A stretch of 64,000 nucleotides of DNA, taken from assembly GCF_037039395.1 (NCBI RefSeq), contig NZ_CP146242.1, positions 434,001 to 498,000 on the forward strand, read 5' to 3'. The position numbers and the translations under genes are program-made. Of this stretch, positions 1 to 9,425 are shown in pieces; position 1 is the first letter of the stretch, and each line of letters opens with the position of its first letter. The notes beneath the pieces were generated by a model. The model did not search any database, was not told the DNA's origin, and saw only the letters and a program-made list of their open reading frames with translations. Origin of the DNA: Agrobacterium vitis. Its GTDB lineage: Bacteria; Pseudomonadota; Alphaproteobacteria; Rhizobiales; Rhizobiaceae.

Positions 1-2
1 AA

Positions 3-722
3 CAGGCCGCCGCCCTTGAAGAGACGGCTGCCGCGCTGGAGGAAATCAGCGTGATTGCCAAGCAATCGGCGCTGCGCAGCCGCGAAGCCCAGACGGTGGC
101 CAGCGATGCCGCCGAGGCTGCTGGCAAATCCGCCGAGATCGTCGGCAATGCGGTCACGGCCATGAGCGCCATTGAGGAGAGTTCAAAGAAGATTTCTTCG
201 ATCATCAGCGTTATCGACGAAATTTCCTTCCAGACCAATCTGCTGGCGCTGAATGCCGGGGTGGAAGCAGCGCGGGCGGGCGAGGCAGGCAAGGGTTTCG
301 CGGTCGTGGCCCAGGAGGTGCGCGAACTGGCGCAGCGCTCCGCCAATGCCGCCAAGGAAATCAAGACGCTGATCGACCGCTCGTCGAAAGACGTCGCTAA
401 TGGCGTGGCCCTGGTCAACCAGACGGGCGACGTCTTGCGTACCATCAGCGATCAGGTTCGCGAAGTAGACGGTCACATTGTAGCAATAGCCCAGGCCGCC
501 CAGGAACAGGCGTCCGGCATGAGTGAAATCAATGCCGCGATTTCCAGCATGGACCAGTTGACCCAGCAGAATGCCTCGATGGTAGAGGAAACCAACGCCT
601 CCACCCATACGCTGCAAGGCGTATCAGACCATCTGGCGTCGCTGCTGGCTCGTTTCCAGACTCAAGGGACGAAGGCGCATGCACCCCGTTCCGGTGCTTA
701 TCATCAGAGCTATGCAGCCTGA
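3..722 (+). CDS. Methyl-accepting chemotaxis protein, C-terminal part (5' end outside window)
   Basis: The reading frame is open from the first bases, so the gene starts upstream of the window; 239 codons are visible. They encode the cytoplasmic signalling hairpin of a chemoreceptor. A Q/A/E-rich heptad stretch (AAALEETAAALEEI) leads to the highly conserved tip (NAGVEAARAGEAGKGFAVV, then VRELAQRSANAAKEIK), and a returning helix with possible methylation sites follows. The tip contacts CheA and CheW in polar receptor arrays. The sensor and membrane segments are not visible, so the ligand cannot be inferred. The short Ala/His-rich C-terminus (HQSYAA) carries no CheR/CheB-docking pentapeptide of the NWETF type. 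A hairpin terminator follows at 769-793. Confidence 0.93.
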   Translation, partial: QAAALEETAAALEEISVIAKQSALRSREAQTVASDAAEAAGKSAEIVGNAVTAMSAIEESSKKISSIISVIDEISFQTNLLALNAGVEAARAGEAGKGFAVVAQEVRELAQRSANAAKEIKTLIDRSSKDVANGVALVNQTGDVLRTISDQVREVDGHIVAIAQAAQEQASGMSEINAAISSMDQLTQQNASMVEETNASTHTLQGVSDHLASLLARFQTQGTKAHAPRSGAYHQSYAA

Positions 723-768
723 TGGCCGGATAAAATAAAACGGGTTATCCAGCCAAAACATTTTTGAG

Positions 769-793
769 AACGGGCATATCCATGCCCGTTTTT
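769..793 (+). terminator. Rho-independent terminator after the chemoreceptor gene
   Basis: A perfect 9-bp stem (aacgggcat / atgcccgtt) with a 4-nt loop is followed by a short T run. It lies between the chemoreceptor stop and the ada start. Confidence 0.7.
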
Positions 794-831
794 CGGCGGC
801 AGCATCCGGTAGAACGATGTAAAACCTGCTC

Positions 832-1890
832 ATGCTGTTCAAAAAACCTTCCGACGATACCCTCTACGCCGCACTGGTCGCCAAAGATGCATCCTATGAC
901 GGCTTCGCCTATGTCTGCGTCACCTCGACACGGATTTTCTGCCGGTTCACCTGCACGGCGCGCAAACCCAAGCCGGAAAACTGCCGGTTCACGGAGACCA
1001 TCGCCGCCTGCCTTGAAGGCGGCTTTCGTCCCTGCAAGCGCTGCCGCCCCCTTCTTGCCTATGGCCACGCCGATCCGCTGGTGCAATCCCTGCTGGATCT
1101 GTTGGAGGCCGATCCTGGCCGTCGCTGGCGGGAGGACGATGTGATCGCGCTTGGCCATGACCCGTCCACGGTACGGCGCGCGTTTAAACGCCGGTTCGGA
1201 GTGAGCTTTATCGAAATGGCACGGCTGCGCCGGATCAGCCTTGGCACCGAAATCCTCGCCGCGGGCGAAGCCGTGATCGAAGCGCAGATGGAGGCCGGAT
1301 ATGAATCCGGCAGCGGCTTTCGTGCCGCCATCACCCAAATGCTCGGTAATGCTCCTGCACGGATGAAGGATCTCGGCCTGCTCAAGGCTGACTGGATCGA
1401 CACACCAATCGGGCCGATGCTGGCGATCGCCGACGATCATGCGCTGCATCTGCTCGAATTTGCCGACCGGCCTGCCCTGCCAACGGAACTGAACCGTCTG
1501 AAGGCAAGACAGGGCTGCGGAGTAGCAATTGGGCGAACCGCCGTGACCGAACAGATCGCTGCCGAACTGGCGCGCTATTTCAGCGGCGATCCCAATGATT
1601 TCGAAACCCGGCTTGCCGGACATGGCACTCCATTCGAGCGCGATGTGTGGCAGGCACTGCGGCAAATCCCGGTGGGGGAGACCTGTAGCTATTCAGAGCT
1701 GGCGACATCACTTGACCGTCCAAGCGCCGTGCGGGCTGTGGCGCGGGCAAATGGAGCAAACCAGATCGCTATCGTCATACCATGCCACCGCGTCATCGGC
1801 GCGGATGGCAGCCTCACCGGCTATGGCGGCGGGCTTTGGCGCAAACAGTGGCTGCTCAATCACGAACGACGCATAAAACACAACTCATAA
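832..1890 (+). CDS. ada: Bifunctional Ada protein: methylphosphotriester/O6-methylguanine-DNA methyltransferase and AraC-type activator
   Basis: The 352-aa protein has the full Ada layout. An N-terminal zinc domain carries the four cysteines C37, C41 (FCRFTC) and C68, C71 (CKRC). C37 should be the acceptor of methyl groups from phosphotriesters, as Cys38 is in E. coli. An AraC-like helix-turn-helix spans roughly residues 80-180. The C-terminal methyltransferase domain has the suicide cysteine in IPCHRV (C318), followed by GYGGGLWRKQWLL. In the known system, self-methylation of the N-terminal cysteine turns the protein into an activator of the adaptive response to alkylating agents. The start is the ATG at 832; no clear ribosome-binding site is visible just upstream, so the start is likely but not certain. 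No alkA or alkB lies next to it. Confidence 0.93.
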   Translation: MLFKKPSDDTLYAALVAKDASYDGFAYVCVTSTRIFCRFTCTARKPKPENCRFTETIAACLEGGFRPCKRCRPLLAYGHADPLVQSLLDLLEADPGRRWREDDVIALGHDPSTVRRAFKRRFGVSFIEMARLRRISLGTEILAAGEAVIEAQMEAGYESGSGFRAAITQMLGNAPARMKDLGLLKADWIDTPIGPMLAIADDHALHLLEFADRPALPTELNRLKARQGCGVAIGRTAVTEQIAAELARYFSGDPNDFETRLAGHGTPFERDVWQALRQIPVGETCSYSELATSLDRPSAVRAVARANGANQIAIVIPCHRVIGADGSLTGYGGGLWRKQWLLNHERRIKHNS

Positions 1891-2122
1891 GCGTTGCTGA
1901 TCGTTGTCATTCAAAACATTCGCTGGACGATTTGACGCATCTCGGTCATTTTTCGCGCGTTCACTGGCAGCCAGACTATTTCCGGGAAAAGGGAAAATCT
2001 CCCTGTTTCCATGATGGATAACAAGGTTCTCGGTCTGCCACCTTTTCACCCCTCACCCATCGCTTGTCTGCGTCGTCGAGACGTAGGCTCCTGTCCTCGT
2101 GCCCGCTTGAAAGGAAAAGATC

Positions 2123-2401
2123 ATGCGCACGACAGATCCGACGAAAAACAGTGTTGTCCTGGCCCCCAGAGGCGGTTTCACCCGCCGCTTTGCGACGGCC
2201 TATCGCTGGATCGCTTCGGTTCTGGCGCGCTGTCTCTTGCGCCGGGGCGGGACAAGACCCAGCAATCATGTGGGAGATCTGAATGCGCATCAATTGCGCG
2301 ATATCGGTCTTGACCACTGGGAAGTCTCATCCCGGCAGGAACAGGAGCGGCACGCCCGGCTGGCGGCCTATGCTTTCCTGATGGGGATGCACGGGCGGTA
2401 A
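2123..2401 (+). CDS. DUF1127 (YjiS-like) small protein
   Basis: This is a 92-aa protein with a basic N-terminal part and a C-terminal motif LNAHQLRDIGLDHWEV, which matches the DUF1127 signature (L..hlLrDIGL). DUF1127 proteins are abundant in Rhizobiaceae. Some short members affect phosphate or RNA metabolism, but the role of this longer type is unknown. A good ribosome-binding site (aaggaaaagatc) precedes the ATG at 2123. The gene is monocistronic: 232 bp separate it from ada, and a repeat element lies directly downstream. Confidence 0.7.
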   Translation: MRTTDPTKNSVVLAPRGGFTRRFATAYRWIASVLARCLLRRGGTRPSNHVGDLNAHQLRDIGLDHWEVSSRQEQERHARLAAYAFLMGMHGR

Positions 2402-2417
2402 AACTCACGCCATATCT

Positions 2418-2549
2418 GTCAAAGCGCCGTACTAGAGTCTGTCAGGTTCAAATTGAACCAGACAGACTCTAGATTCTTTTGTTTTCGTTTGTCTTTTCGG
2501 GAAAACCGGGTTCCACTTTTCCCTGACAAACTCTACGCGGCGCTTTGAC
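2418..2549. repeat. Dispersed intergenic palindromic repeat, family 1, copy 1 (full-length)
   Basis: This 132-bp element is bounded by perfect 12-bp inverted ends (gtcaaagcgccg at 2418-2429, cggcgctttgac at 2538-2549). It contains an internal palindrome (agagtctgtc...gacagactct, 2435-2470) and then the block gttttcgtttgtcttttcgg plus ccacttttccctgacaaact. Related copies lie at 10641-10732, 39191-39290 and 50191-50288 (reverse). Here it separates the convergent DUF1127 and smpB genes. It encodes nothing obvious. Confidence 0.85.
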
Positions 2550-2563
2550 AACTCACACGCATC

Positions 2564-3040
2564 TCAGCCCGTCTTCAGCAACCGGCTTTTCTGGCGGTTC
2601 CAGTCGCGTTCCTTCTCGGTCTCGCGCTTGTCATGCAATTTCTTGCCCTTGGCCAAGGCCAATTCCAGCTTGGCGCGGCCTTTTTCGTTGAAATAGATCT
2701 TCAACGGCACCAGCGTCATGCCTTCGCGATTGATGGCAACGCGCAGCCGGTTGATCTCTCGCTTGTTGAGCAGCAATTTGCGGCGACGGCGCGGTTCATG
2801 GTTGAAACGGTTGGCCTGTAGATATTCCGGCAGATGCGAATTGATCAGCCAGATTTCCTCACCCTCGTCCGAAGCATAGGATTCGGCAATATTGGCCTTG
2901 CCTTCGCGCAGAGACTTGACCTCCGTGCCGGTCAGCATGATGCCAGCCTCGTAGGTGTCGATGATCTCATAGTTGAACCGCGCCTTGCGGTTTTCCGCAA
3001 CGATCTTGTTTACGGTGCGCTGGCTGCCTCTGGGTGCCAT
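2564..3040 (-). CDS. smpB: SsrA-binding protein SmpB
   Basis: SmpB binds tmRNA and brings it to stalled ribosomes for trans-translation. The 158-aa length is standard. The OB-fold core is recognisable ([19 protein letters not shown], then [14 protein letters not shown]). The basic C-terminal tail ([17 protein letters not shown]) is the part known to occupy the mRNA channel. Start is the ATG at 3040. It lies 152 bp downstream of dapA on the same strand, an arrangement I recall from related rhizobia; a weak hairpin lies between them. Confidence 0.97.
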   Translation of the reverse strand: MAPRGSQRTVNKIVAENRKARFNYEIIDTYEAGIMLTGTEVKSLREGKANIAESYASDEGEEIWLINSHLPEYLQANRFNHEPRRRRKLLLNKREINRLRVAINREGMTLVPLKIYFNEKGRAKLELALAKGKKLHDKRETEKERDWNRQKSRLLKTG

Positions 3041-3148
3041 GAACTCTGTCCAATCCGACCTATGCTTTTTGTTTTTTCTAAACGCCGGCGGGTCACTGCT
3101 CCGGTCTGTCAGGCCTTATGTAATACAGCAATACCAGTAATGGAAGAA

Positions 3149-3172
3149 GCCGGAGCCAATGTGCACTCCGGC
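3149..3172 (-). terminator. Hairpin between dapA and smpB, possible weak terminator or attenuator
   Basis: A 7-bp perfect stem (gccggag / ctccggc) with a 10-nt loop lies just downstream of the dapA stop. On the minus strand it is followed by ttcttcc, so termination would be partial at best. Confidence 0.4.
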
Positions 3173-3192
3173 CCAGCCGTCCATTGATGATC

Positions 3193-4077
3193 TCAGTTCA
3201 TCAGGCCCGCATGCTGAAGGGCTGCATCGATGGCCGCTTCGGTCGAGGCTTCCAGTGTCGATAGCAGCGGCAGCCGTGCGGTCCGGCCCATCCGACCAAG
3301 CCGAGACAGGGCGTATTTCGCTCCGCAAAGGCCCGGTTCCAGGAAGATCGCCTTATGCAGCGGCATCAGCCGATCCTGGTAATCAAGCGCCTTGGCGAAA
3401 TCCCCCGCCAGCGTTGCTGCCTGGAACTCGGCGCACAGGCGCGGCGCGACATTGGCCGTCACCGAGATGCAGCCAACACCGCCATGGGCGTTGAAGCCCA
3501 GCGCGGTAGCGTCCTCGCCGGACAGCTGGATGAACTCACGCCCACAGGTGATCCGCTGTTCGGAAACCCGCTCCAGCTTGCCGGTAGCGTCCTTGACGCC
3601 AACAATGGTCTTATGGGCCTGGGCCAGCTTGCCCATGGTTTCCGGGCTCATATCGATTACCGAGCGCGGCGGAATATTGTAGATGATGATCGGCAGGGAT
3701 ACGGCCTGGGCAATCGCCGAGAAATGCGCAATCAGCCCCTTTTGGGTCGGCTTGTTATAATAAGGTGTCACCACCAGCACGGCATCGGCCCCGGCCTTTT
3801 CGGCGTGTTGGGCGAGATCGATGGCTTCCATCGTATTGTTGGAGCCAGCACCGGCTATCACCGGAACCCGCTTGGCGACCACTTCGATGCACAGCTCCAC
3901 CACCCGTTTGTGCTCGGCATGGGTCAGGGTTGGCGATTCGCCTGTTGTGCCGACCGGCACCAGGCCGGAACTGCCTTCGGCGATCTGCCATTCGACATGA
4001 GCGGCAAAGGCTTTCTCGTCAATCGCCCCGGTTTCGGTGAATGGCGTGACGAGCGCGGGCATGGAACCCTGGAACAT
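3193..4077 (-). CDS. dapA: 4-hydroxy-tetrahydrodipicolinate synthase
   Basis: DapA condenses pyruvate with aspartate semialdehyde, the first committed step of lysine and diaminopimelate synthesis in the cytoplasm. With the start at 4077 the protein is 294 aa, the usual length. The frame is open for 22 more codons, but only this ATG is preceded by a ribosome-binding site (tgggggttctatgc) and gives the conserved start [13 protein letters not shown]. Catalytic landmarks are present: GTTGES (43-48), YYNKPTQ, the general-acid tyrosine Y133 (IIYNIPPR) and the Schiff-base lysine K162 (GVKDATG). It is divergent from the lytic transglycosylase gene. Confidence 0.97.
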   Translation of the reverse strand: MFQGSMPALVTPFTETGAIDEKAFAAHVEWQIAEGSSGLVPVGTTGESPTLTHAEHKRVVELCIEVVAKRVPVIAGAGSNNTMEAIDLAQHAEKAGADAVLVVTPYYNKPTQKGLIAHFSAIAQAVSLPIIIYNIPPRSVIDMSPETMGKLAQAHKTIVGVKDATGKLERVSEQRITCGREFIQLSGEDATALGFNAHGGVGCISVTANVAPRLCAEFQAATLAGDFAKALDYQDRLMPLHKAIFLEPGLCGAKYALSRLGRMGRTARLPLLSTLEASTEAAIDAALQHAGLMN

Positions 4078-4300
4078 GCATAGAACCCCCAACAGCCGCC
4101 AATCCCTGGTCAGCCGTAAATGTGCAATCAAACGCGGGCACATTACTGCTAGGCCCGCACTGGTACAAGCACGGTTCAGCGGGTTTTATGACAGTTTTTC
4201 AATGCGGAATTTTCGTCGCATTGACGCCATTTCATTAAGCATTCATTAATCGGCGTCAGAGTTAATGGGAGCTATGCGCATTTTCCGGACGAGTTTGCCG

Positions 4301-6385
4301 ATGAAACGGACCATTTTGCTCAAGCTTGCCCTGTCCATAGGTGTGGCAGCGCTGGCCCCTGCCGGTGTGTCCTGGTCCCAGCCGCTCCTGGGTGGCGGGG
4401 ATGTGCCAGCGCCGGCCAACCGTCCAGCGGCGCTTTCGGCCTCTTCCGCCTCCTCTGTTTCTGGCGACATTACCGGCTCCATCCCGGTTGTCGCGCCCAT
4501 GCCGGTCGAACGGTCGCCGCTGAAATCCGGCCTCGACGCCCTGTCGGACCGCAACGGAGCGCTGGCGCTGTCGATTCGCGATGCCATGCCCCAGGGGCTG
4601 GACCGGCATATGCTGACATGGTCGATAGCCATGTCGGGCCTTGCCGGCATTCCCTCCTCGGAAATTGCCAATGCCCAGCGCGAGCTGAAAGGCTGGCCGG
4701 GCCTTTCCGCCTTCCGCGCCAATTCGGAAAAGGCGCTGTTGCGCGAAAACCCGCCAGCCCCGGATGTATTGGCAGCCTTCGGAGAGACCAAGCCGGAAAC
4801 GGCAGAAGGCACGATCATCCTGACCCGCGCCCTGGTGGCAAGCGGCAATCGCAGCCGCGCCGTTTTTGTCCTGAAAGACCTGTGGCGCAGCCAGCCGCTG
4901 GAGATTGCCACCGAAGACCGCATCCTCAGCGAATTCGGCGGCTTGCTGACCCGCGCCGATCACAAGCTGCGGATGGATTACCTGATGTATCGCGGCCGCA
5001 CCGCCCAGGCCAAGCGATTCGCGTTGCTTGGCGATGCGCAGGCTCTTTATGCCGCCTGGATGGCCGTCAACAGCCGCTCGCCCAAGGCCGTGGCGCTGGT
5101 TCAGGCCGCCAGCGCACGATTTGGCAATGATCCTGCATTGCTGTTCGTCAAAATCGAGTATCAGCGCCGTCAGGACAATTACCAGGACGCGGCAAAGCTG
5201 CTGGCGCTTGTGCCCAGAGACGCGTCACGATTGGTCAATCCCGGCGAATGGTGGAACGAGCGGCGTATTGTGGCGCGCGGCCTTGCCGATGACGGCAAAT
5301 ACCGGCTGGCCTATCAGGTTGCCGCTGGCTATACCGCCACCGACCTGGTCGATATCGTCGATGCCGAGTTTCATGCGGGCTGGTATGCCCTGCGCGGCCT
5401 CAATGATCCCAAAACCGCAGCCCAGCATTTTCGCCGGATTGTCGAGGCGTCGCACCGGCCACTATCGGCATCACGCGCCTATTATTGGCTGGGGCGTGCC
5501 GATGAAGCGCAAGGCAATCCGACCGCCGCGAGGCAGGATTTTGTTCGGGCAGCCGATTATCCCGGCACATTCTATGGACAATTGGCAGGCGCCCGCCTGA
5601 AGCAGACACGGCTCGACATTCGCTACCCCACACCGACGGACGAAGACCGCCGCCGATTCGCAAGCCGGGAAGCCATTATTGCTATCGACCGCTACAAGGC
5701 CGCCGGCCACGAATGGCGCGGCGCAAGCCTTTACCGGGCCTTGGCCGAACAATTGCAAAGCCCTGGAGAACTGGCGCTTCTCGCCTCCAAGGCCGAGCGC
5801 GCCGGCAATCACCAATTGTCGTTGCAGGTGGGCAAGACCGCCTATGGCCGTGGTATAAACGTGCCGGCTTTGGCCTTTCCCATCGGCGTCATTCCCGCTT
5901 CCGCCAATATCGCCGGCTCCGGCAAGGCTCTGGCCTATGCCATTGCCCGCCAGGAAAGCGCATTCAACCCGGCAGCCGTGTCCGCCGCCAATGCCAAGGG
6001 CCTGCTGCAACTGATGCCGGCCACGGCAAAGGCCGTCGCCAAGCGTCATGACATGACATTTTCACCGGATCGGCTGACCCAGGACGCCGCTTATAATGCC
6101 ACGCTCGGCGCCCATTATCTGGGCGAACAGATCGACGCTTTTGGCGGCTCTTATATATTGACGTTCATTGCCTATAATGCGGGCCCGAAACGGGTACCGG
6201 AATGGATCAACCGCTACGGCGATCCACGCGGCATGCCAATCGATGACGTGGTGGACTGGATCGAGCGCATCCCCTTCCCTGAAACGCGTGGTTATGTGCA
6301 GCGCGTCATGGAAAACTACCAGATCTACAAGACCCGGCTGGGGCAGACCGCAGATATCGAGCACGATCTTCGTTACGGCCGCTAA
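4301..6385 (+). CDS. Soluble periplasmic lytic murein transglycosylase (Slt70 type)
   Basis: The protein cleaves the MurNAc-GlcNAc bond of peptidoglycan to leave 1,6-anhydro ends. The long N-terminal half is an alpha-helical, superhelical region as in Slt70. The C-terminal SLT domain holds the catalytic glutamate in ARQESAFNP, followed by AKGLLQLMPATA and AYNAGPKRV. From the ATG at 4301 (preceded by ggacgag) the protein has 694 aa and begins with a typical Sec signal peptide (MKRTILLKLALSIGVAALAPAG). In-frame ATGs at 4265 and 4274 are possible but have poorly spaced ribosome-binding sites. It is probably co-transcribed with the hydrolase gene 42 bp downstream. Confidence 0.93.
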   Translation: MKRTILLKLALSIGVAALAPAGVSWSQPLLGGGDVPAPANRPAALSASSASSVSGDITGSIPVVAPMPVERSPLKSGLDALSDRNGALALSIRDAMPQGLDRHMLTWSIAMSGLAGIPSSEIANAQRELKGWPGLSAFRANSEKALLRENPPAPDVLAAFGETKPETAEGTIILTRALVASGNRSRAVFVLKDLWRSQPLEIATEDRILSEFGGLLTRADHKLRMDYLMYRGRTAQAKRFALLGDAQALYAAWMAVNSRSPKAVALVQAASARFGNDPALLFVKIEYQRRQDNYQDAAKLLALVPRDASRLVNPGEWWNERRIVARGLADDGKYRLAYQVAAGYTATDLVDIVDAEFHAGWYALRGLNDPKTAAQHFRRIVEASHRPLSASRAYYWLGRADEAQGNPTAARQDFVRAADYPGTFYGQLAGARLKQTRLDIRYPTPTDEDRRRFASREAIIAIDRYKAAGHEWRGASLYRALAEQLQSPGELALLASKAERAGNHQLSLQVGKTAYGRGINVPALAFPIGVIPASANIAGSGKALAYAIARQESAFNPAAVSAANAKGLLQLMPATAKAVAKRHDMTFSPDRLTQDAAYNATLGAHYLGEQIDAFGGSYILTFIAYNAGPKRVPEWINRYGDPRGMPIDDVVDWIERIPFPETRGYVQRVMENYQIYKTRLGQTADIEHDLRYGR

Positions 6386-6427
6386 CGGCTGAGGGCGGAT
6401 CGGGCGACGACAACAGGAGTTCACGGC

Positions 6428-7315
6428 ATGCAACACCTGGAGAGTGGGACCTTTCAAGACCGGACGGTTACGGCCGCCGACGGCATCCAACTGTTCGTGC
6501 GCGATTACCAAGCCAGTGGCGATACTGATCTGGCTTCCCTGCCCCCAGTCGTCTGCCTGCCCGGCCTGACCCGCAATCACCGCGATTTCACGCAACTGGC
6601 ACGGCGGCTTTCTGCGGGCGGAAGACGGGTGATCTGCATCGATTCGCGCGGTCGTGGCGGCTCCGGGCGTGATCCGGACCCGAAGAACTACAATCTTTTG
6701 ACGGAAATGGCCGATGTGATCGCCATGCTGGATGAATTCGCCATTGCTCAGGCGGATTTTATCGGCACATCCAGAGGCGGACTTCTGCTGCATTTCCTGG
6801 CCGTCATGCATTCCAGCCGTATTCGCAGCGTGATTCTCAACGATGTGGGCCCGGTTCTGGAAAAAGAAGGCCTGATCGCTATCAGGGATTATCTGAGCGG
6901 CAATGGCGGACCAAAAACCTGGGCGGATTGCCCCGCCTATCTCAAATCCGTGCATGGTGCGACGTTTCCGGTGCTGGAACAGCAGGACTGGGAAGACATG
7001 GCACAGGCGCTCTACCGCGACGAAAACGGTATCCCCGTCGCCGACTACGATCCGGCGATTGCCGCACAAATCTCCAGCATCGATTTCAGCAAGCCCATCC
7101 CGGATTTATGGGTGCAATATGAGGCGCTGGCCCCCTTCCCTCTGCTGATCATTCGCGGGGAGCATTCCCAACTGCTATCCAGGCAGGCAAGCGAATCAAT
7201 GATCGCACGCCATCCCTCGGCCAGCTTGGTCATCGCCAAGGGCCAGGGCCACGCACCATTGCTGCATCTCATGCCGCTTGCTGCCGAGATCGAGCGATTC
7301 CTGAGTGGCAGGTAA
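6428..7315 (+). CDS. Alpha/beta-fold hydrolase
   Basis: This 295-aa single-domain hydrolase has the oxyanion region LPGLTRNHRDF, the nucleophile elbow GTSRGG (Ser as nucleophile), an acidic residue after the sixth strand (LLIIRGEHS) and a C-terminal catalytic His in GQGHAPLL. The overall pattern resembles esterases and haloperoxidase-like lactonases. The substrate cannot be read from sequence. A ribosome-binding site (caggag) lies 8 nt before the ATG, and the gene follows the transglycosylase by 42 bp, so both are likely in one transcript. There is no signal peptide, so it should be cytoplasmic. Confidence 0.88.
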   Translation: MQHLESGTFQDRTVTAADGIQLFVRDYQASGDTDLASLPPVVCLPGLTRNHRDFTQLARRLSAGGRRVICIDSRGRGGSGRDPDPKNYNLLTEMADVIAMLDEFAIAQADFIGTSRGGLLLHFLAVMHSSRIRSVILNDVGPVLEKEGLIAIRDYLSGNGGPKTWADCPAYLKSVHGATFPVLEQQDWEDMAQALYRDENGIPVADYDPAIAAQISSIDFSKPIPDLWVQYEALAPFPLLIIRGEHSQLLSRQASESMIARHPSASLVIAKGQGHAPLLHLMPLAAEIERFLSGR

Positions 7316-7387
7316 ACAATCAGGCTTTCAACGACAGCAGCGCGCCGTTGCGATTGTTATGACAGGGCTGAATGGAAGATTGTTTGA

Positions 7388-7477
7388 TGGCGGAGAGGAT
7401 GGGATTCGAACCCACGATACCATCTCTGGTATACTCCCTTAGCAGGGGAGCGCCTTCGACCACTCGGCCACCTCTCC
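7388..7477 (-). tRNA. tRNA-Ser (anticodon GCU)
   Basis: The reverse complement folds as a 90-nt class II tRNA: acceptor GGAGAGG/CCTCTCC, anticodon loop CTGCTAA with GCT at its centre, a long variable arm (agtataccagagatggta), T-loop GGTTCGAATCC and an encoded CCA end. It reads the AGC/AGU serine codons. Confidence 0.97.
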
Positions 7478-8242
7478 GGTGCGGTCTGATTATGTCGTCG
7501 TAGATTCGATTGCAAGCGCTTTTCGCCAACTTCCACGATAAAGGCGCCATTTCCTTATTGAGAACAAAGGAAACTCCGTATCGCTCTATTGGCTTGGGCA
7601 AATCCGGCACGTTCATTCGGGGCAACCCTGCTGCTCTGTCTCGTCTTGATTGCCCTTATAAGAAGACATGCGCGCACTCCCTTAACAATAGGACTGGATG
7701 CGCGAACCTCTCCGGGCAACGAACGACACGGCGATTGGATGAGAGAATCGCTACGGTCTAAAATAGAATCGCCACCGATTCTGGCTGTCCTCAGTCCGAT
7801 TTTGCTACACCGCGCGCCGGAGGGACTGGTGAAAACGTCGCCTCACCTTGAGGCGACTTTGCCTGAGATCGCCTCCAAACCGAGACTGGTGGGCATCGAA
7901 TCGCCCGAATTTGCCGCATTTCGGATGAGGTCCGAATTCAAGCCGGTTTTCAGTTGATTGGCGTTAGCCTTTGTTTTTCAAAGCGTTTCTTAATAAAGAG
8001 TAAACAAACGCCCCGGTTCGGCCATAGCTTTGTGTCCTTTCAGCAACATCAAACGGGGAAGGCTATGGCGAAACCGCCCCGTTTGCCGTTTGTCGATTGC
8101 AAGCGCAGCAGCGTTTTGTATTTTCAAATCCAGAAGCGAGGCGGTGGATCGTCCGTTTCATACGTTAACGGGAATGGGGGCAGAAAATGCTGTCCTTCAG
8201 CCAAACAGCCCAGACCCTAATGAAACTTGACTGGAGGTCATT
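7478..8242. other. 765-bp intergenic region upstream of the porins
   Basis: No convincing gene is visible here. The one open frame (7589-7957, 122 codons) has no family resemblance and no good ribosome-binding site. The stretch just before the porin holds a long imperfect inverted repeat (8005-8085), and the porin ribosome-binding site (ggaggtcatt) ends at 8242. A porin promoter with a long untranslated leader is the simplest reading. Confidence 0.5.
8005..8085 (+). promoter_or_regulatory. Imperfect long inverted repeat in the porin leader region
   Basis: The arms around caaacgccccggttcggccatagc (8005-8028) and its near-complement ending at 8085 (gctatggc...cccgtttg) can form a long stem. 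It lies about 160 bp before the porin start. It could be a transcribed leader structure, an sRNA or an attenuator; the sequence does not decide. Confidence 0.35.
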
Positions 8243-9289
8243 ATGAACATCAAGAGCCTTCTTCTCGGCTCCGCTGCGGCTCTCGCAGCAGTATCCGGCG
8301 CCCAGGCAGCTGACGCTATCGTTGCTGCTGCTCCGGAACCCGCTGAATACGTCCGCGTTTGCGACGCCTTCGGCACTGGCTACTTCTACATCCCCGGCAC
8401 CGAAACCTGCCTTCGCGTTAAGGGCTATGTCCGTTTCGAAGTTCAGGGCAACAGCAACGACAGCGAATCGTCCTGGTCGGGTAACCGCGACTGGAACGCT
8501 CGTACTCGTGGCCTCGTCACTTTCGACGCCAAGAACGACTCCGAGATCGGCACAATCGGCTCCACCATCACGGTCCGCACCTGGGCTGATGAAAGCGGCG
8601 GCAGCCTCGAACTCGACGAAGCCTTCATCACTGTTGCTGGCTTCCAGGTCGGTGAATTCTACAACTACTTCGATACGGGCCTGTCCGGCGAAACCGATGA
8701 CCTCGGCTCGAACCGTCTGAACTCGATCGCTTACAACTACAAGTCCGATACCTTCTTCGCTGGTATCGCTGTTGACGAACTGACCGGCTACTACAGCCGT
8801 ACACGTGACCTCAGCCAGACTGACGCTTACAGCCAGAACAAGCGCGTTGGCGTTGAAGGTCAGGTTGGCGGTTCTTTCGGTCCAGTAACAGCAACCCTGC
8901 TGGGTGGCTGGGACGCAGTTGCTAACGACGGCGCTGTTCGCCTGCTGGCAACCGCAAACCTCGGCCCTGGCGTTCTCGGCGTTGCTGGTCTGTACTCGAC
9001 CGGCGTATCCGCTTACTACGACAAGGCTGAGTGGACGATTGCTGCTGAATACGCAGCAAAGATCACCGACAAGCTGACCCTGACTCCTGGCGTTCAGTAC
9101 TTCGCTAACACCGAAGTTGACAGCAGCGGCGACTACACCGGCCGTGACATCTGGAAGGGTGGCTTGACACTGGACTATAAGCTGGCTGAAGGCTTGACCA
9201 CCAAGGTTTCCGCTCAGTACCAGGATCATGGCTGGACAAGCAGCGACGAAGTCTGGTCTGGTTTCGTTCGCTTGCAGCGTTCGTTCTAA
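8243..9289 (+). CDS. ropA: Outer-membrane porin, RopA family (first of tandem pair)
   Basis: This 348-aa trimeric-type general porin has a 22-residue signal peptide (MNIKSLLLGSAAALAAVSGAQA) and the rhizobial porin start CDAFGTGYFYIPGTETCL, with a conserved cysteine pair. Alternating beta strands run to a C-terminal aromatic residue (FVRLQRSF), the recognition signal for the BAM complex. It should form the 16-strand beta-barrel of the Porin_2 family and let small hydrophilic solutes cross the outer membrane. Strong ribosome-binding site (ggaggtcatt). It is followed by a hairpin and a closely related second porin; the two share long DNA blocks. The symbol follows the rhizobial RopA family by resemblance. 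Confidence 0.93.
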   Translation: MNIKSLLLGSAAALAAVSGAQAADAIVAAAPEPAEYVRVCDAFGTGYFYIPGTETCLRVKGYVRFEVQGNSNDSESSWSGNRDWNARTRGLVTFDAKNDSEIGTIGSTITVRTWADESGGSLELDEAFITVAGFQVGEFYNYFDTGLSGETDDLGSNRLNSIAYNYKSDTFFAGIAVDELTGYYSRTRDLSQTDAYSQNKRVGVEGQVGGSFGPVTATLLGGWDAVANDGAVRLLATANLGPGVLGVAGLYSTGVSAYYDKAEWTIAAEYAAKITDKLTLTPGVQYFANTEVDSSGDYTGRDIWKGGLTLDYKLAEGLTTKVSAQYQDHGWTSSDEVWSGFVRLQRSF

Positions 9290-9313
9290 TTATCTCTTAG
9301 GAGATAAGACTAA

Positions 9314-9345
9314 GACTAGGCCCCGTTGGAATACGGGGCCTAGTC
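9314..9345 (+). terminator. Perfect hairpin between the two porin genes
   Basis: A perfect 13-bp stem (gactaggccccgt / acggggcctagtc) with a 6-nt loop follows the first porin by 24 bp. There is no T tract after it. It may end most transcripts, protect the 3' end of the upstream mRNA, or allow read-through into the second porin. Confidence 0.6.
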
Positions 9346-9425
9346 AGTATGCCGGGGGGCAAACAACAAGAGCGGTTCATAGAGAGAATATCTCTATTTC
9401 CTAAACGACAAACTGGAGATCAAAA

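Noticed and set aside
7320..7625. 101-codon minus-strand open frame across the tRNA-Ser gene
   Set aside because: It reads straight through the tRNA (GRVVEGAPLLREYTRDGIVGSNPILSA is a translated tRNA), so it is a chance frame.
7589..7957. 122-codon plus-strand frame upstream of the porins
   Set aside because: No family resemblance, poor ribosome-binding site and unusual composition. The porin leader region explains the space better.
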